Made by a program: the position numbers and the translations under genes
NCBI GenBank assembly: GCA_019316985.1
Contig: CP079215.1
Span: 3,100,001-3,164,000, forward strand
Source: Paraniabella defluvii
GTDB taxonomy: Bacteria > Bacteroidota > Bacteroidia > Chitinophagales > Chitinophagaceae
Direction of reading: 5' to 3'
DNA: 64,000 nt
Notes under the pieces: generated by a model
What the model saw: only the letters and a program-made list of their open reading frames with translations
Told to the model about the DNA's origin: nothing
Databases searched by the model: none
Part shown: positions 11,054 through 23,245 of the stretch, one piece after another
Numbering within the stretch: position 1 is the first letter of the stretch
How the letters are laid out: every line of letters begins with the position of its first letter

Positions 11054-13929
11054 TTAATTTAAAATTGTTGCTTTATTGCACTGTTTCCAGCCCCAGCTAT
11101 TTCCTTTGTCTATAGCCGGTACACCTTCTATCAGCCATTTGGCAGGTTTGGCGCCTTTCAGCAGCCAATCAAAAACTGTTGTTCCGTATCTGGATATCTT
11201 TCCGGTTTTTTCTTTGTATCAGGTTGTGCTCTTCTCCGTTGTAGTTCAGCATCCATACCTGCTTTCCTAAACGCCGCATGCCGGTAAATAATTCAATACC
11301 CTGGTACCAGGGCACTGCACCGTCGTTGTCGTTGGCCATGATCACCAGGGGCGTATTCACTTTAGGCAGGTGAAACAGCGGAGAGTTTTCAATGTACAAT
11401 TCGGGCTTTTCCCAAAGCGTAGCGCCGATACGGCTTTGTGTTTTTTCATATTGAAATTGCCTGTTTAAACCGGTTTGCCACCGTATACCACCATAAGCGC
11501 TGGTCATATTGGCTACGGGTGCGCCAGACCAGGCTGCTGCAAACATATCCGTCATGGTTACTAACTGGGCCACCTGTATACCGCCCCAGCTCTGGCCCTG
11601 TATACCCATATGCCTGCTATCTACCCAGCTGTTCTTCGCTAAAGCCTGCGCACCGCTCACAATATAATCGTGGCGCTTTTAGCCGGATAGCCAATTGTGT
11701 AAGAAATATCAGGCGTCATTACTATATATCCACGGCTTACAAAGAAAGATATGTTTAAGCGACTGGGGTTGGAGCAGGCGGTACATACTTGTACAGATTG
11801 TCGGATAGCTTTTCATAAAAGTATAATATAACCGGATATTTTTTTGTGCTGTCGAAGTCTTCCGGTTTATAAATAATGCCTATAGCTGGTTTGCCGGAGA
11901 AAGTGCTCCACTGATATAATGCTGCAGTACCCCAGTTATAATTGCTTTGCTGCTGGTTAATGGCTGATAACCTGGTTTCATTACCGGCCTGCACGAAGTA
12001 TAAGTCGGGCGACAGTGTATAGCTTTCTTTGGTATAAGTATAAACAGGGGCCTTCCTGGCCTTATTTACCTGGCTTATATACAGGGGCTGTACAGGTTGT
12101 AAGGCTGCCGTCAGCTTGTTATTTTCAAGAAATGCCAGACCGCTTTGCTTGCTGGTATTATCAAAAACGCTCAATACACTTTTATCAGCTGCTTTTATAA
12201 AATCTTCTTCTTCATCAGTTTGAATATACCGGTAGGTGATTTTATTTTTCCTGCCATTAACCGTCAGGTTTACAGGGGAGGTTCTGCCGGTGGGATCTAC
12301 GGCCCATATATCGTAGCGATCGTAAATGAGTACCCTGGCGTCTCCATCCTGCCAGCCCATCACACCATAAGGCGAAGGTGCATCCGGCACGTCATTTTCT
12401 TCATCGTATAAAGGAACTTTTATACCAGCAGTGATATTGGTTGTTGTATTACCGTCGAACGTGTGAAAGTGACGTGTTGCATTATCATACCAGAGAACGT
12501 ATTTGCCGGACGGAGATATCCATGAAGGCCTGATATCGCCGTCAAGATTGAGAATGGCTGGTATGTATTTGTTGTTGGCTACATCCACTTTGTATACATC
12601 TTTCTTTGTGTTGCCTGCCCACTGTGAGGCAATACGTCTGCCAGTATCGGTAATGGCTACATAATATCTTGCATCGGCAAGCGTACCTTCATATACTGCC
12701 GGAAGATGGTTGCTGCCCACCGGCATCATTCGCCCTTGCTTAAAGTCGTATACCGCAGTATAACTTCTTTCACGTTCTTTTTCTGATTCTGCAACTGGTA
12801 GGGCTGCAGGTAGTCGTCCTTATAATTCCAGATGTCGACATTTACTTTATCAATATCCACCAGGCTGGTATCCTTCGGAGGGCGCGCCGGGCCAGTCGCG
12901 AACTCAAGCCTTTCACCTGACCGGCTAAAACTAATTTTACCATACTCACTGATACGTTCACCGCTGCGGAAATTCGGCGTCAGCGTATCTACCAGGATGC
13001 GCGCGCTATCCATGCCCTGTTTAAAATGCCACAATGTATAATATTTGGTAAGTTCTTTGGCTTTTGCACCTCTTTGCGCTACAAATGCAGCCTGGCTGCC
13101 GTCGTCTGAGAGCGCAAGGCTTTTAAAATCATTACCACCCCTTAATAGCGTGTCTGTTTTTTTTGTTAACAAGTGATAGAGAATGATGCGCGATGTTTTA
13201 GCCGTATCTTTCAGGTTAAGGGTTTGTTCCAGCAATAATTCCGTTCCTTTTTGTTGAAGACGTACTCACTTACATTTTTAAATGCTAAAGAGGTTCCGGT
13301 AACGGTGTTGAAAAGGAGCAGCTTATTGTTCCTGCCATGATCTGTTATGCTATCTCTTCCTTCGCCTTTTGCAGGTGTGATCGTGCCAATTATATATTGC
13401 AGCGAATCAATTATCTGTTTGAGGCTGTCCTTTGTTTTATCTGATTGATATTTTGGCCTGCTAACAGGTTCGTTTTTAAAAAGAGCTGCTACCCAGATAT
13501 TGGGATCTTTTGGGGTTTTAAGAGATATCAGATCCGGGTATTTTTCAATTTTGCCTGTAGCTAATGCCATTAACGCAAAGGTGTCGCGTGGCATTTCATC
13601 AGCTTTTTTTTTCTTAATCTTTGCCTGGCGGGTATCTTTAAAAAGGGGTTTTATTTTAAACACCAGTGTTGCGTTATCGCCGGTGAATACTGGTTCGTAT
13701 CCTCTTGGGATGACTGTTTTATTGTTTTTGCTGGCAGTTGACTGAACCACCAGTTCGTCATCACCCTCCTGAACAGTAATGTTGTAGGCGATCCACTGAC
13801 CATTGTCACTTATTACTGTTTTGCCAATCGACTGCCAGCTGTCGTAAACAGAATGGTCAAGCGGTTTCTTTTGCGCAATACCTGTAGCAGCTCCGCCAGC
13901 GTAAAGAGCAGGAATATCCATTTCTTCAT
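11054..13929 (-). CDS. S9 family prolyl-oligopeptidase-like serine peptidase, exported (frameshifted)
   Basis: This is a large exported alpha/beta-hydrolase-fold peptidase of family S9, about 960 residues. The start is placed at ATG 13929, which gives the signal peptide MKKWIFLLFTLA and, after restoring one G, GAATGIAQKKPLDH. The middle is the beta-propeller region (WISPSGKYVLWYDN, GVMGWQDGDARVLIYDRYD). The C-terminal catalytic domain has the nucleophile in GQSWGG, the Asp in VIMANDNDGAVPWYQG and the His in GEEHNLIQRKN, so the Ser-Asp-His triad is intact. Frame breaks lie near 13890, 13220, 12730, 11750 and 11190. The M20 amidohydrolase gene follows after 9 bp and may act on the released peptides. 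Confidence 0.92.
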
Positions 13930-14045
13930 TAGCTTTATTTTGAACTAAAGTATCATTATTTTTTGAAGTAGTAAAGTCGCCGGTGTTTAAAAAGGAGTGT
14001 CTGTAAAGTTTTACTATTAAAAAGAATAAACCAGATAGCCGTAAT

Positions 14046-14076
14046 AAAAAAGAAGGCTTCTAAAAAACCTTCCTTT
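14046..14076 (-). terminator. Terminator of the efflux operon
   Basis: On the minus strand, GAAGG (14072-14068) pairs with CCTTC (14056-14052), extended outward by a G-U and A-U pairs, with an 11-nt loop and a following U-run. It lies just after the stop codon of the outer-membrane factor gene. The stem is modest. Confidence 0.6.
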
Positions 14077-14079
14077 CAT

Positions 14080-15528
14080 TTAAGTGCTGTTCTCTACCAT
14101 GTACATAATTTTATTTCCACCGCCTCCTAATGAACGGTAGAGGTCTACCGCGGCGCTGAGCTGCAAGCGATGAATATTAGCCAGGTTTAGCTCTGCCTGT
14201 AATACATTGGCCTGTGCCGATAAAACCTCCAGGTAGTTGGCCATGCCGCTTTTGAACAGCAGGCGTGCATTTTTAATAGCATGCTTCAGCGTATCAGATT
14301 GGGCAACTGCAATGTTTTTCTGCGCTTTTAGTTTTTCTGTTGTAATAAGTGCGTCAGATACTTCGCCCATCGCTCCTAAAACTGCCTGCCTGAATTCGAG
14401 AACAGATTGCTCTCTTTGAATCTTAGCTATTTCAAGTTGGGTTTTTAACTGGCGTTGCTGGAATACGGGCTGTGTAACGCTGCCAAGAACGGTACCGAAC
14501 AGGGATGCCGGTATATTAAACCAGTTATTGGACAAGTAAGAGCTTAAGCCGCCCTGTGCGGTAATGGATAGGGTAGGGTACATGTTAGCCTGTGCTATAC
14601 CTGCTTTGGCATTAGCGGCTATGAGCTCCATTTCCCTTGCGCGTACATCGGGCCGCCGGCTCAGGATGGCTGAAGGAATACCGGGAGCCAGCCATTGGGG
14701 TATGTTGCATTGAAAAAGCCCTTTGCTTCGGTCGATAGGAGCTGGCAGGCTTCCTGTTAAAATGCTTAACGCATTCTCCTGTATGGCTATGTTCTGCTCC
14801 AGTTGCGGAATAAGCAGCTCAGTGAGTTGCTTCTGTGCTTCTACCTGCTGCACTGCCAATGTTGTCACATCCCCTGCATTGCGTTGCAGCCTGGTAAAAT
14901 AAAGCGTACTATCGGTCAGTAGCAGGTTTCTTTTGCTATGTCCAATTGTTCATCCAGCATCAGGAGGTTGTAGTATCCCTGTGCAATATTAGCAACCACC
15001 TGGGTTTGTACCGCTTTTGAGGCTTCGTAAGTTTGCAAGTAATTGGCCATAGTAGTTTCCTGTTGGCGACGGATCTTGCCCCATATGTCGGCTTCCCAGG
15101 AAAGATTAAAAGCTGCATTAAAATCCTCCACATGCTGCTGGCCGATAAAACTACCAATACTCAGGCCGTTTAAACTGTTGTTGGACGGGTTGGTAGTTTG
15201 AGCTGTAACACTGAAGCCCACCTGAGGTAACTGAAGTAACTTGGCCTGCTTTAAAGTTTGAACAGATGCTGCAACGTTTTAGAGCGATCTGTAAATCATA
15301 GTTATAGCTGATACCTTTACTAATAAGCGATTGCAGCGTTGGATCTGTAAAAAACTCTTTCCATTCTACATCAGCAATGCTGCTGGTGTCGGCTGTAGCC
15401 ACCGCGCGGAATTCCTGCGGAAGCGTGAGGTTGGGACGCTTATAATTTTGTCCCACCTTACAGGACGATGCCATGGCGAGAAGCATTAACAGCGGCAACA
15501 AATAATATAGCGTGCTTTTGTTTTTCAT
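14080..15528 (-). CDS. Outer-membrane efflux lipoprotein, NodT/OprM family (frameshifted)
   Basis: This is a TolC-like outer-membrane channel of a tripartite drug or metabolite efflux pump. The lipoprotein signal is MKNKSTLYYLLPLLMLLAMA with lipobox ASSC, followed by KVGQNYKRPNL, which is typical of the NodT family. An in-frame ATG at 15543 would add five residues; 15528 gives the cleaner signal. The body carries the two tandem OEP repeats (NLSWEADIWGKIRRQ; SILSRRPDVRAREMEL). Frame breaks lie near 15265, 14920 and 14870. Length is about 482 residues, as expected. It is the last gene of the tetR-MFP-RND-OMF set. Confidence 0.92.
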
Positions 15529-15613
15529 TTCTAAAAAATTCATTTATTATCCATTTAATAGTTTGCAGTAATGTCTTTTCCCGTTTTTGTATAAGATGAG
15601 CCATTGCTGCGGA

Positions 15614-18600
15614 TCAATACGGTAGTTTGCCTTTAGAGTGAGGGCTCGGTATCTCCGGGTAAGTTTTCCTGTAAGAGCCGTATAAGCCGGAAGAACTATT
15701 CCAGTTCCCAGTTTTCTTCTTCGGCTTTTTTTTTGATACGATTTTTTCCTGCAGGTACTGGAAAATAATATACAATACAGGAATGATGAATACACCCAGT
15801 AACACTCCGGTGAGCATACCGCCTACTGTGCTATAACCAATAGAGTGATTGCCAATGGCTGAAGCACCTTTTGCAAACATCAGCGGTAACATACCCACAA
15901 TAAACGCAAAGGAAGTCATCAGTATGGGCCGTAGCCGCAACCTCGATGCTTCCAGCGCAGAGGCTACGAGGCTCATCCCCTCTTCCGCCGTTGTACCGCA
16001 TACTCTACAATAAGAATCGCATTTTTAGCTAATAACCCAATCAGCATTATAAGTCCTATCTGCACATAAATGTTGTTTTCAAGCCCTGCAAACCCAATGA
16101 ACATAAACACGCCCAGTATACCCGTAGGAACGGTAAGAATCACTGCCAGGGGCAATACATAACTTTCGTATTGTGCAGCCAGTAAGAAGTAAACGAAAAC
16201 GATACTGAGCAGGAATATATATATCTGTTGGCTACCAGCGCTTCTTTCCTCGCGGGTAATACCTGTCCACTCATACGAGTAGCCTCTTGGCAAGGCTGTC
16301 TTTGCGGTCTCTTCAATGGCGCGGATGGCATCACCCGTACTAAAGCCGGGCTTAGGCACTCCGTTAATAGTAACGGCATTAAACAGGTTGTTACGGGTTA
16401 CTGTTTCCGGGCCAAATACCCGTTTGAGCGTAACGAGGGTTTTAACGGGTACCATTTCACCCAGGTTGTTTTTTACAAAGATGCCATCAAGTGACGCCAC
16501 GTCTTTCCGGTAGGGGATATCGGCCTGCGCCATTACCCGGTAATATTTACCAAAGCGGTTAAAGTCTGATACAAAGCTGCTACCGAAGTATATCTGCATG
16601 GTTTGCATGAGTTCGCTTACCGACACGCCCAATTGTTTTGCCTTTATAAAATCGGTCTCAATAGTGTATTGCGGGTTGCCCGCCGCGAAAGTGGTGAAAG
16701 CATATGCTATTTCTTTACGTTGCATTAAGGCGCCGATAAACGCACCGGCCGTATTGCCTAACTTATCCAGCGGTCCGTTAGTGCGGTCCTGCAACATAAA
16801 TTCAAAACCACTTACATTACCAAAACCCTGCACTGTTGGGAAATTAAAGAAGAAGGTATTGGCATCTTTTACTGAAGTTACCTTGCCTGTTAATGCTGCT
16901 GCAATCTCATCAGGGTTTTTTAACTCTCCACGCTCGTTCACATCTTTTAGCCGTATAAAACCAGCTGCGTAAGGAGAGGCGCTGGCATTGCTGATGAAGT
17001 TCAGGCCATCTGCAACCCAAAGATTGTTAACAGAGGGTTCTTTTTGATGATCTGATCAATGGCTTCTGTGGCTTTATGCGTACGGTGCAAAGAACTTCCC
17101 GGAGGTGTATTTACTGCATATAGTACAAAGCCCTGGTCTTCGGTTGGTATAAACCCGGTGGGCGTTGTTTTGATGAGCCAGTAGCTGGTGCCCGAAATAA
17201 GTACAAGCGCTCCGATTGCCACCCATTTTTGGCGGATCAGGAACTTCAGGCTGGTGATATAACGGTTGGTTAAAGAACGAAAACCGGCATTAAACGCCAT
17301 GAAAAACCGCGCCAGGAAACCTTTCTTTTCATGTGGGTGACCTTTTTCGCCCGGGTGGTGCGGGTTTTTGAGAAATAATGCACAAAGTGCAGGGCTTAAT
17401 GTTAATGCGTTTACCGCGGAGATAAGAATGGCAATGGCCAGGGTAAAAGCAAATTGCCTGTAAAAGACACCAGCGGGGCCCTGCATAAACCCAACGGGAA
17501 CAAACACAGCTGCCATTACTAACGTGATCGAAATAATAGCGCCCGAAATCTCGCTCATAGATTGTATGGTAGCTTTACGCACGGGCATATCTTTATGCTC
17601 CATTTTTGCATGCACTGCTTCCACTACCACAATTGCATCGTCTACCACGATACCAATAGCCAGTACCAGCGCAAACAATGTAAGCAGGTTGATGGTAAAT
17701 CCAAATAGCTGCAGGAAAAAGAAAGTACCAATAATGGCTACCGGCACTGCAATGGCCGGGATCAGCGTGGAGCGGAAGTCTTGCAGGAAAATAAATACTA
17801 CAATAAAAACCAATATGAACGCAATAACAAGCGTTTCGCGCACCTGGAATATCGACGCATCTAAAAACTCTTTGGAGTTGTACATGGTAACAGGTTTGAT
17901 ACCTTTGGGCATTGTTGTATACAATTCCTCTAATTGCTTTTCTACCTCCGTAAGTATTTCGTTGGCATTGGAACCTGCTGTTTGTAAGATGGCAAATCCT
18001 GCAACAGGTTTCCCGTTTAAACGATTATTGGCGTTATAGGTAAATGCGCCAAACTCCACGCGGGCGAGGTCTTTCAGTTTTAGCACAGAACCATTGGCGT
18101 TGGCCTTTATCACAATGTTTTCATAATCCTCGTGCCGGTTTAACTTGCCTTTGTACTTTAATACATATTCAAATATTTCCTGGCTGTTCTGACCCAGTCG
18201 TCCAGGGGCTGCTTCAAGACTTTGATCCCGGATGGCGCTCAATACATCCTGTGGCGAAAGATTATTGGCAGCAAGACGGTCGGGTTTCAGCCAGATCCGC
18301 ATGGAGTAATCTTTGGCGCCAAATACCTGTGCCTGCGCTACCCCGGGAATCCGTTGTATCTGGGGAATTACATTGATCTTGAGAAAGTTTTCCAGGAACA
18401 GTTCATCATACTGGGCGCTGTCCTCACTATAGAGACCGGTAAACATGATAAAGCTGTTTTGTACTTTCTGGGTCGAAATACCAGACTGCACTACTTCCTG
18501 CGGGATCTGGTTCACCGCTTTGGATACACGGTTTTGTACATTCACTGACGCGATATCCGGATCTGTTCCTGTTTGAAAAAAACGGTAAGGGTCATAGTGC

Positions 18601-18856
18601 CATCGTTACTGGAGTTGGAGGTCATGTAGGTCATATTCTCCACACCATTGATGGCCTCCTCCAGGGGCGTTGCTACGGAGCGGGCTACCACTTCTCCATT
18701 AGCACCGGGATAAGTTGCTGTTACCTGTACGCTTGGCGGTGCAATATCCGGGAATAGCGTAACGGGAAGCGCGAACAGGGATAGTATACCCAGCAAAAGC
18801 AGGATAATAGAGATTACCGTTGATAATACGGGGCGTTGTATAAATTTTTTTAGCAT
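15614..18856 (-). CDS. RND family multidrug efflux transporter, HAE1/AcrB type (frameshifted)
   Basis: This is the inner-membrane proton-driven pump of the tripartite efflux system. The N-terminus MLKKFIQRPVLSTVISIILL is the first membrane segment, and the porter domain starts LFPDIAPPSVQVTATYPGAN. The transmembrane-4 aspartates that relay protons are in AIGIVVDDAIVVVEAVH, and the C-terminal half has SIVFVYFLLAAQYES and IMLIGLLAKNAILIVE. At about 1080 residues it is a full-length HAE1 member. Frame breaks lie near 18543, 16970 and 15975. The extreme C-terminus is uncertain: one frame ends at 15614 (HSKGKLPY) and another continues to 15547. It sits between the membrane-fusion and outer-membrane genes. 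The substrate cannot be read from the sequence. Confidence 0.94.
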
Positions 18857-18975
18857 GATATTTAGTTATAAGAATGCTTGCGTAAGTGATGGGATATAGA
18901 TTCCCTGAAGCGGCAGAAACTGCTGCTTTCCTACTGCTTTTTACGGCGGTATGGGTTACAAAAAGATGTACCCGG

Positions 18976-20149
18976 TTATATCGGATTCACCTTCATAAGA
19001 CTGTCTGCTGAAACGAACTGCGGCTGTATCTGGATGCCATCCTTCAGATTGCCGGTACCCGAAAGCACGATCTTCTCACCGGGAGAAAGCCCTTTGTTTA
19101 CAAAATAATAGTAAGAGGTTTTGCCCGAAAGTGTAATAGGCTTACTGGCTACCTTGCCGTCGTTACCACAGTAAATACAAAAACTTTATCCTGTATCTCA
19201 AATGTAGCTTCCTGCGGCACCACCAATACCTGGTTAAAGAGTTGCGGCAGGCGGATTTTACCTGTATTCCCGCTTCTTAATATTTTTTGGGGTTGGGAAA
19301 AGCCGCGCGGAAATTGATAGCGCCAATAGTTTTATCAAATTGGCCCTGTACCAGCTCTATCTTTCCCTGTTGCGGATAAACAGTGTTATCAGCCAGCAAT
19401 AGCTCAACAGAGGGTACATTTTTAAGCTTTTGCTCAATGGTTTCGCCGGGATATTTATTTTTAAAAGCAATAAAGTCAGGTTCGCTCATAGAGAAGTAGG
19501 CATACATCGTATTTACTTCGCTGAGCACCGTAAGTGGCTGTGCTTCACCGCGTCCTACCAAGCTCCCGGTTTTGAAGGGAATGCTGCCGATATAACCGCT
19601 AACAGGCGCTTTAATTAATGTATAGCCTACATTGATCTGTGCATTGCCCACCATAGCCCGGGCTTGTGCCAGCGCGGCGGTAGCCGCATTGTAGTTGGCT
19701 TTGGCAGTTTTGAGCTGTACATCGGAAATAACAGCATTGTCTACCAATGGCTGAAGACGGTCCAGGTCTACCTGTGCTTTTTGTACATTGGCTTGTGCTG
19801 CCAGTACATTAGCTCTTGCATTGTTTAGCGTTTCATTGTATAGCTGGGCATTAATTTTAAATAACGGCTGCCCGGCAGTTACGTAAGCGCCTTCATCTAC
19901 ATATATCTTTTCGAGATATCCATCTACCTGGGGCCGTACTTCCACGTTTACTTTGCCCTCCAGGGAAGCAGAAAATTCCTGGTAAACAGTTACGGGAGAT
20001 ACAGGAACACCCATTACAGGTAGTGCAGGCGGCTGGTTTTGAGGACCAGGGCTGGCCGATCCGCTAACGCAGCTTTGAAGTGATATTGAAAGCGCAATAA
20101 ATGCTGGTAGCAGCATATGCATGTAGGAGGTATGGTTTCTTGTTTTCAT
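18976..20149 (-). CDS. Membrane fusion protein of the RND efflux pump (frameshifted)
   Basis: This is a periplasmic adaptor of the AcrA/HlyD type linking the RND pump to the outer-membrane channel. The start at ATG 20149 gives MKTRNHTSYMHMLLPAF and a lipoprotein signal ending in LQSC. The lipoyl-like half-motifs are PQVDGYLEKIYVDEGAYV and APVSGYIGSIPF, flanking an alpha-hairpin (NETLNNARANVLAAQANVQK). The C-terminus reads GLSPGEKIVLSGTGNL and ends SLMKVNPI. The frame breaks near 19275 and 19165. About 390 residues is normal. It lies between tetR and the RND gene. The 196 bp between it and tetR probably hold the operator, but I found no clear palindrome there. Confidence 0.93.
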
Positions 20150-20345
20150 TTGTAGTTTGATTTTTTGAGTCAAAGAAGTATAAGTCCGGCCGGTAATATA
20201 CCAGCGGAGCAACGCCCGGTCTGCTGCAGGTTACGGCGATCCTGTTAAGGCAATCCGATGCCTTTGTACAGTTTAATAAACTGCAACCCCGCCATCATTT
20301 CGTGCGGAAATGTGATTAAGAAATTGTTATTGTTTTTTTCGGAAC

Positions 20346-20939
20346 TTAAAGGTTTTCTATTATGTTTACCACCATCTGATCAAGTACCGATACGTTCATT
20401 GTTTGAGGAACGTCGGCGCTTCTTGCAATCATGATAGATGTAAAACCATGTATTGCTGACCAGAAGGCGTGTGTTTTATAACATGCTGATTCAATATTGG
20501 TTTTCTTTTCAACAATTATTTTTTAATGATCTCGTAAATAATTTCCTGCAGGGCTCCAAATTCTGTTTTCATTTTGCCTTCTCCGCAACAGGGCATACCT
20601 ACACCAAACATCAGTTTAAAATAGCTTCCGTTTTTAAGTGCAAATTTCCAATAACAGTCCACTAATGCCTTCAACTCCTCTTGCGGCGATTTTTGTTTGG
20701 AAACAGCCCTGTGAATGTTTGCCAGCAGCAGTTTAAAGCCATCCTGTGAAATTTCAAAAGAATAGCTTCTTTGTTCGCAAAATGATCGTAGATCACAGGA
20801 GCGCTGTATTCAATAGCGTCCGCAATCTTGCGGATGGACAAGGACTCCCAACCTTCATTCTTTACTAAATGAAGTGCGGCGTCGATGATCTTTTGCGGAT
20901 CATTTCCCTGTCTCTCAGTTTGCGTTCAGATACACTCAT
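20346..20939 (-). CDS. TetR/AcrR family transcriptional regulator (frameshifted)
   Basis: This is a probable repressor of the adjacent efflux operon. The N-terminal DNA-binding domain reads MSVSERKLRDR, QKIIDAALHLVKNEGWESL, then the helix-turn-helix SIRKIADAIEYSAPVIYDHF and NKEAIL, all classical for TetR. The C-terminal ligand-binding part includes YWKFALKNGSYFKLMFGVG and HAFWSAIHGFTSIMIARS and ends NIIENL. Frame breaks near 20915, 20760 and 20525 hide it from simple ORF scans. About 198 residues is normal for the family. It is first in the minus-strand order tetR-MFP-RND-OMF. Confidence 0.85.
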
Positions 20940-21116
20940 AAAAGAAATGTTTTCCTAACAGTGTTAGCAAAGTTAACGGTGTTATTTGTTATGTTCCAAC
21001 TTTTTTTTTTTTTTCTGGCGGGAGGGAAAAAAAGTGAATAGAAAGGAAGAAACCGAAAAATAATGATCACAAATAGAAGAAATTAGAGCTGCTGCAGCAG
21101 CCGATCGCAACATAAA

Positions 21117-21155
21117 AAAACAACACTTAATAATGGGTGTATTAAGTGTTGTTTT
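21117..21155. terminator. Bidirectional terminator downstream of fabD
   Basis: CAACACTTAATA (21121-21132) and TATTAAGTGTTG (21140-21151) form a perfect 12-bp stem with a 7-nt loop, extendable to 16 bp by flanking A/T. Seven U follow on the minus strand, matching the end of the fabD operon. Confidence 0.88.
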
Positions 21156-21189
21156 ATGATTGTAATAGTATAAAAGTAAAATATCCGCT

Positions 21190-22077
21190 TTAGCTAACGC
21201 CGGCAATTTCCACTGTTTTATCAATTTTCTGTACCAGTCCTTGCAATACTTTACCCGGTCCTGCTTCTGTAAATTTTGAAGCACCGTTGGCAATCATTTC
21301 CTGAACGGTTTGTGTCCATCTCACTGCTCCGGTTAGTTGTGCGATCAGATTTTCTTTGATCTCATCTTTATCTCTTACCGGTTTAGCCACTACATTTTGA
21401 TAAACCGGGCAAACAGGATTGTGAAACGTAATTTTTCGATAGCGTCCTGCAGTTCTTTCCTGGCGGGCTCCATAAGGGGCGAATGGAAGGCGCCTCCAAC
21501 CGGTAATATTAAGGCTCTCTTAGCGCCTGCTGCTTTCATTTTTCGCAGGCTGCTTCCACCCCTTTAAGACTGCCGCTGATAACCAGCTGCCCCGGGCAGT
21601 TATAATTTGCAGGTACTACAATCTCTCCGGTTTCAGCCTGTGTTTCCGCGCAAATCTGTTCTACTTTTTATCAGGCAGATTGATAATGGCCGCCATAGTA
21701 GATGGTTGGAGTTCGCAGGCTTTCTGCATAGCGCCGGCGCGGATGGCCACAAGTTGTAAAGCATCCTCAAAGCTTAAGGTGCCATTGGCCACTAATGAAG
21801 AGAACTCGCCTAGCGAGTGCCCGGCCACCATATCAGGTTTGGCTTCTTCTATGGTTCTGTATGCAATGATCGAATGCAGGAAAACAGCGGGCTGCGTTAC
21901 ACGCGTTTGCTTCAGGTCCTCGTCTGTTCCTCCAAACATAATATCTGAAATGCGAAAGCCTAATACTTCGTTAGCCTGCTCAAATAATTTCTTTGCAAAT
22001 ATGCTTAGTTCGTAATGGTTTTTTCCCATGCCCACAAATTGAGAACCCTGGCCCGGGAATATAATAGCATGTTTCAT
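21190..22077 (-). CDS. fabD: Malonyl-CoA:ACP transacylase (frameshifted)
   Basis: FabD loads malonyl groups onto acyl carrier protein for fatty-acid elongation. The N-terminus MKHAIIFPGQGSQFVGMG is diagnostic. The nucleophilic serine is in MVAGHSLGEFSSLVANG, and the arginine that binds the malonyl carboxylate is in AIRAGAMQKAC. The C-terminal segment VRWTQTVQEMIANGA and FTEAGPGKVLQGLVQKI is typical. Frame breaks lie near 21665, 21545 and 21420. About 296 residues is normal. It follows folE by 66 bp, so it may be the last gene of the pterin operon and would use the terminator at 21117-21155. Confidence 0.95.
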
Positions 22078-22143
22078 CTTTAAATTGTTTCTTTATTTTC
22101 GAGTGCACTAAAATACGACAAGCCTGCTATTTTAGTTAGTTTG

Positions 22144-22736
22144 TTAATGCAGATCGGCAGTGATGAGTTTAAAATTCGCTTCGCGTAGGGTTTTTTGAAA
22201 CTCTCCGTCAAAAGCTGATGTGGTAGTTACTGAATTTTGTTTTTGAACGCCCCGCATCATCATACATAAATGTTTGGCTTCAATGACCACGGCCACTCCC
22301 AGCGGGTTAAGGGTTTCCTTAATTGCGTTCATTATTTGAACCGTCAGCCGTTCCTGCACCTGCAGTCGGCGACTGAATACGTCTACCACGCGGGCAATTT
22401 TGCTGAGTCCCGTGATCCAGCCATTGGGAATATACGCTACATGCGCCTTTCCAAAGAACGGGAGCACGTGGTGTTCACACATGCTGTATAGTTCAATATC
22501 TTTTACCACAATCATCTCACTTATGTCTTCGTGGAATTTTGCTGAATTAATAATGGCATGAGCATCCAGCTGATATCCCTGGGTGAGATATTGCATTGCT
22601 TTAGCCTGGCGCTCCGGTGTTTTCAATAACCCTTCCGTTCATGATCTTCGCCCAGAAGCTGTAAAACTTCTTTATAATTTTTGATAAGGCCCTCCGTAGT
22701 AGCTTCATCGTATGTCTCAATCTTTTTGTAGGACAT
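22144..22736 (-). CDS. folE: GTP cyclohydrolase I (one frameshift)
   Basis: FolE converts GTP to 7,8-dihydroneopterin triphosphate, the first step to folate and tetrahydrobiopterin. Zinc-site residues are in [19 protein letters not shown] and [15 protein letters not shown], and [15 protein letters not shown] is the usual core. The frame breaks near 22630: restoring one T in GGGTT joins [20 protein letters not shown] and GEDHERKG to [12 protein letters not shown]. The start at ATG 22736 gives about 198 residues. It lies directly downstream of two tandem 6-pyruvoyl-tetrahydropterin synthase genes whose substrate is the FolE product. That implies a pterin pathway beyond folate. Confidence 0.95.
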
Positions 22737-22770
22737 TTGTATTAGTTAAGTAGGTCAATATATATTAAAA

Positions 22771-23184
22771 TTATCCATTTGCAGGATAATCTACAAAATT
22801 TCTGGGCGTTTCATACAGGCGAACCTGCAAATCTAAAGAACTTCCGATATGCGGCCTTAAAAGATTATAAATAACAATGGCAATGTTCTCAGCAGTAGGG
22901 TTGAGGTCTTTAAACTCTGCCGTATCAAGATTCAGGTTTTTGTGATCGAACTTTAATAAAACTTCTTTTTTAATAATGTCACTCAGCTCTTTCATATCCA
23001 TTACAAACCCGGTTTTAGGGTCGGGATTTCCCGTTACCTTAACCACCAGGTCATAATTGTGGCCATGGTAATTGGGGTAGGCGCATTTGCCAAAGACTGC
23101 AGCATTTGTTGATTCGTCCCAATCAGCATTGTAGAGCCTGTGGGCTGCATTGAAATGTTCCTGCCTGTATACGGATACTTTCAT
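22771..23184 (-). CDS. 6-pyruvoyl-tetrahydropterin synthase family protein, copy A
   Basis: This is a zinc enzyme of the PTPS/QueD fold, 137 residues and unbroken. It acts on dihydroneopterin triphosphate, the FolE product encoded by the next gene. Zinc ligands are His in HFNAAHRL and the pair in YHGHNYD. The catalytic-cysteine segment is FGKCAYPNYHGHNYD, with spacing like that of animal-type PTPS rather than the CxxxHGH of QueD. The end is YETPRNFVDYPANG. It lies 62 bp downstream of a second, diverged copy and 34 bp upstream of folE. Products could be a tetrahydrobiopterin-type cofactor or a queuosine precursor; the Cys spacing favours the former. Confidence 0.87.
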   Translation of the reverse strand: MKVSVYRQEHFNAAHRLYNADWDESTNAAVFGKCAYPNYHGHNYDLVVKVTGNPDPKTGFVMDMKELSDIIKKEVLLKFDHKNLNLDTAEFKDLNPTAENIAIVIYNLLRPHIGSSLDLQVRLYETPRNFVDYPANG

Positions 23185-23245
23185 GGTAATGAGTGATGAA
23201 TAGTGGGTGATGAGTAATAATTCTTACCGGAGATCTTTGGCGTAA

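Noticed and set aside
15547..15795. Alternative C-terminal frame of the RND pump or a separate small gene
   Set aside because: It overlaps the last membrane helix of the pump in another frame; it can only be a shifted reading of the same gene end, which I left as uncertain.
14080..20939. A novel secretion system
   Set aside because: The set is an ordinary TetR-regulated MFP/RND/outer-membrane-factor efflux operon in standard order.
20982..21293. A minus-strand frame running from fabD through the terminator
   Set aside because: It is an out-of-frame reading of the fabD 3' end and continues through the strong terminator hairpin and poly-T tracts.
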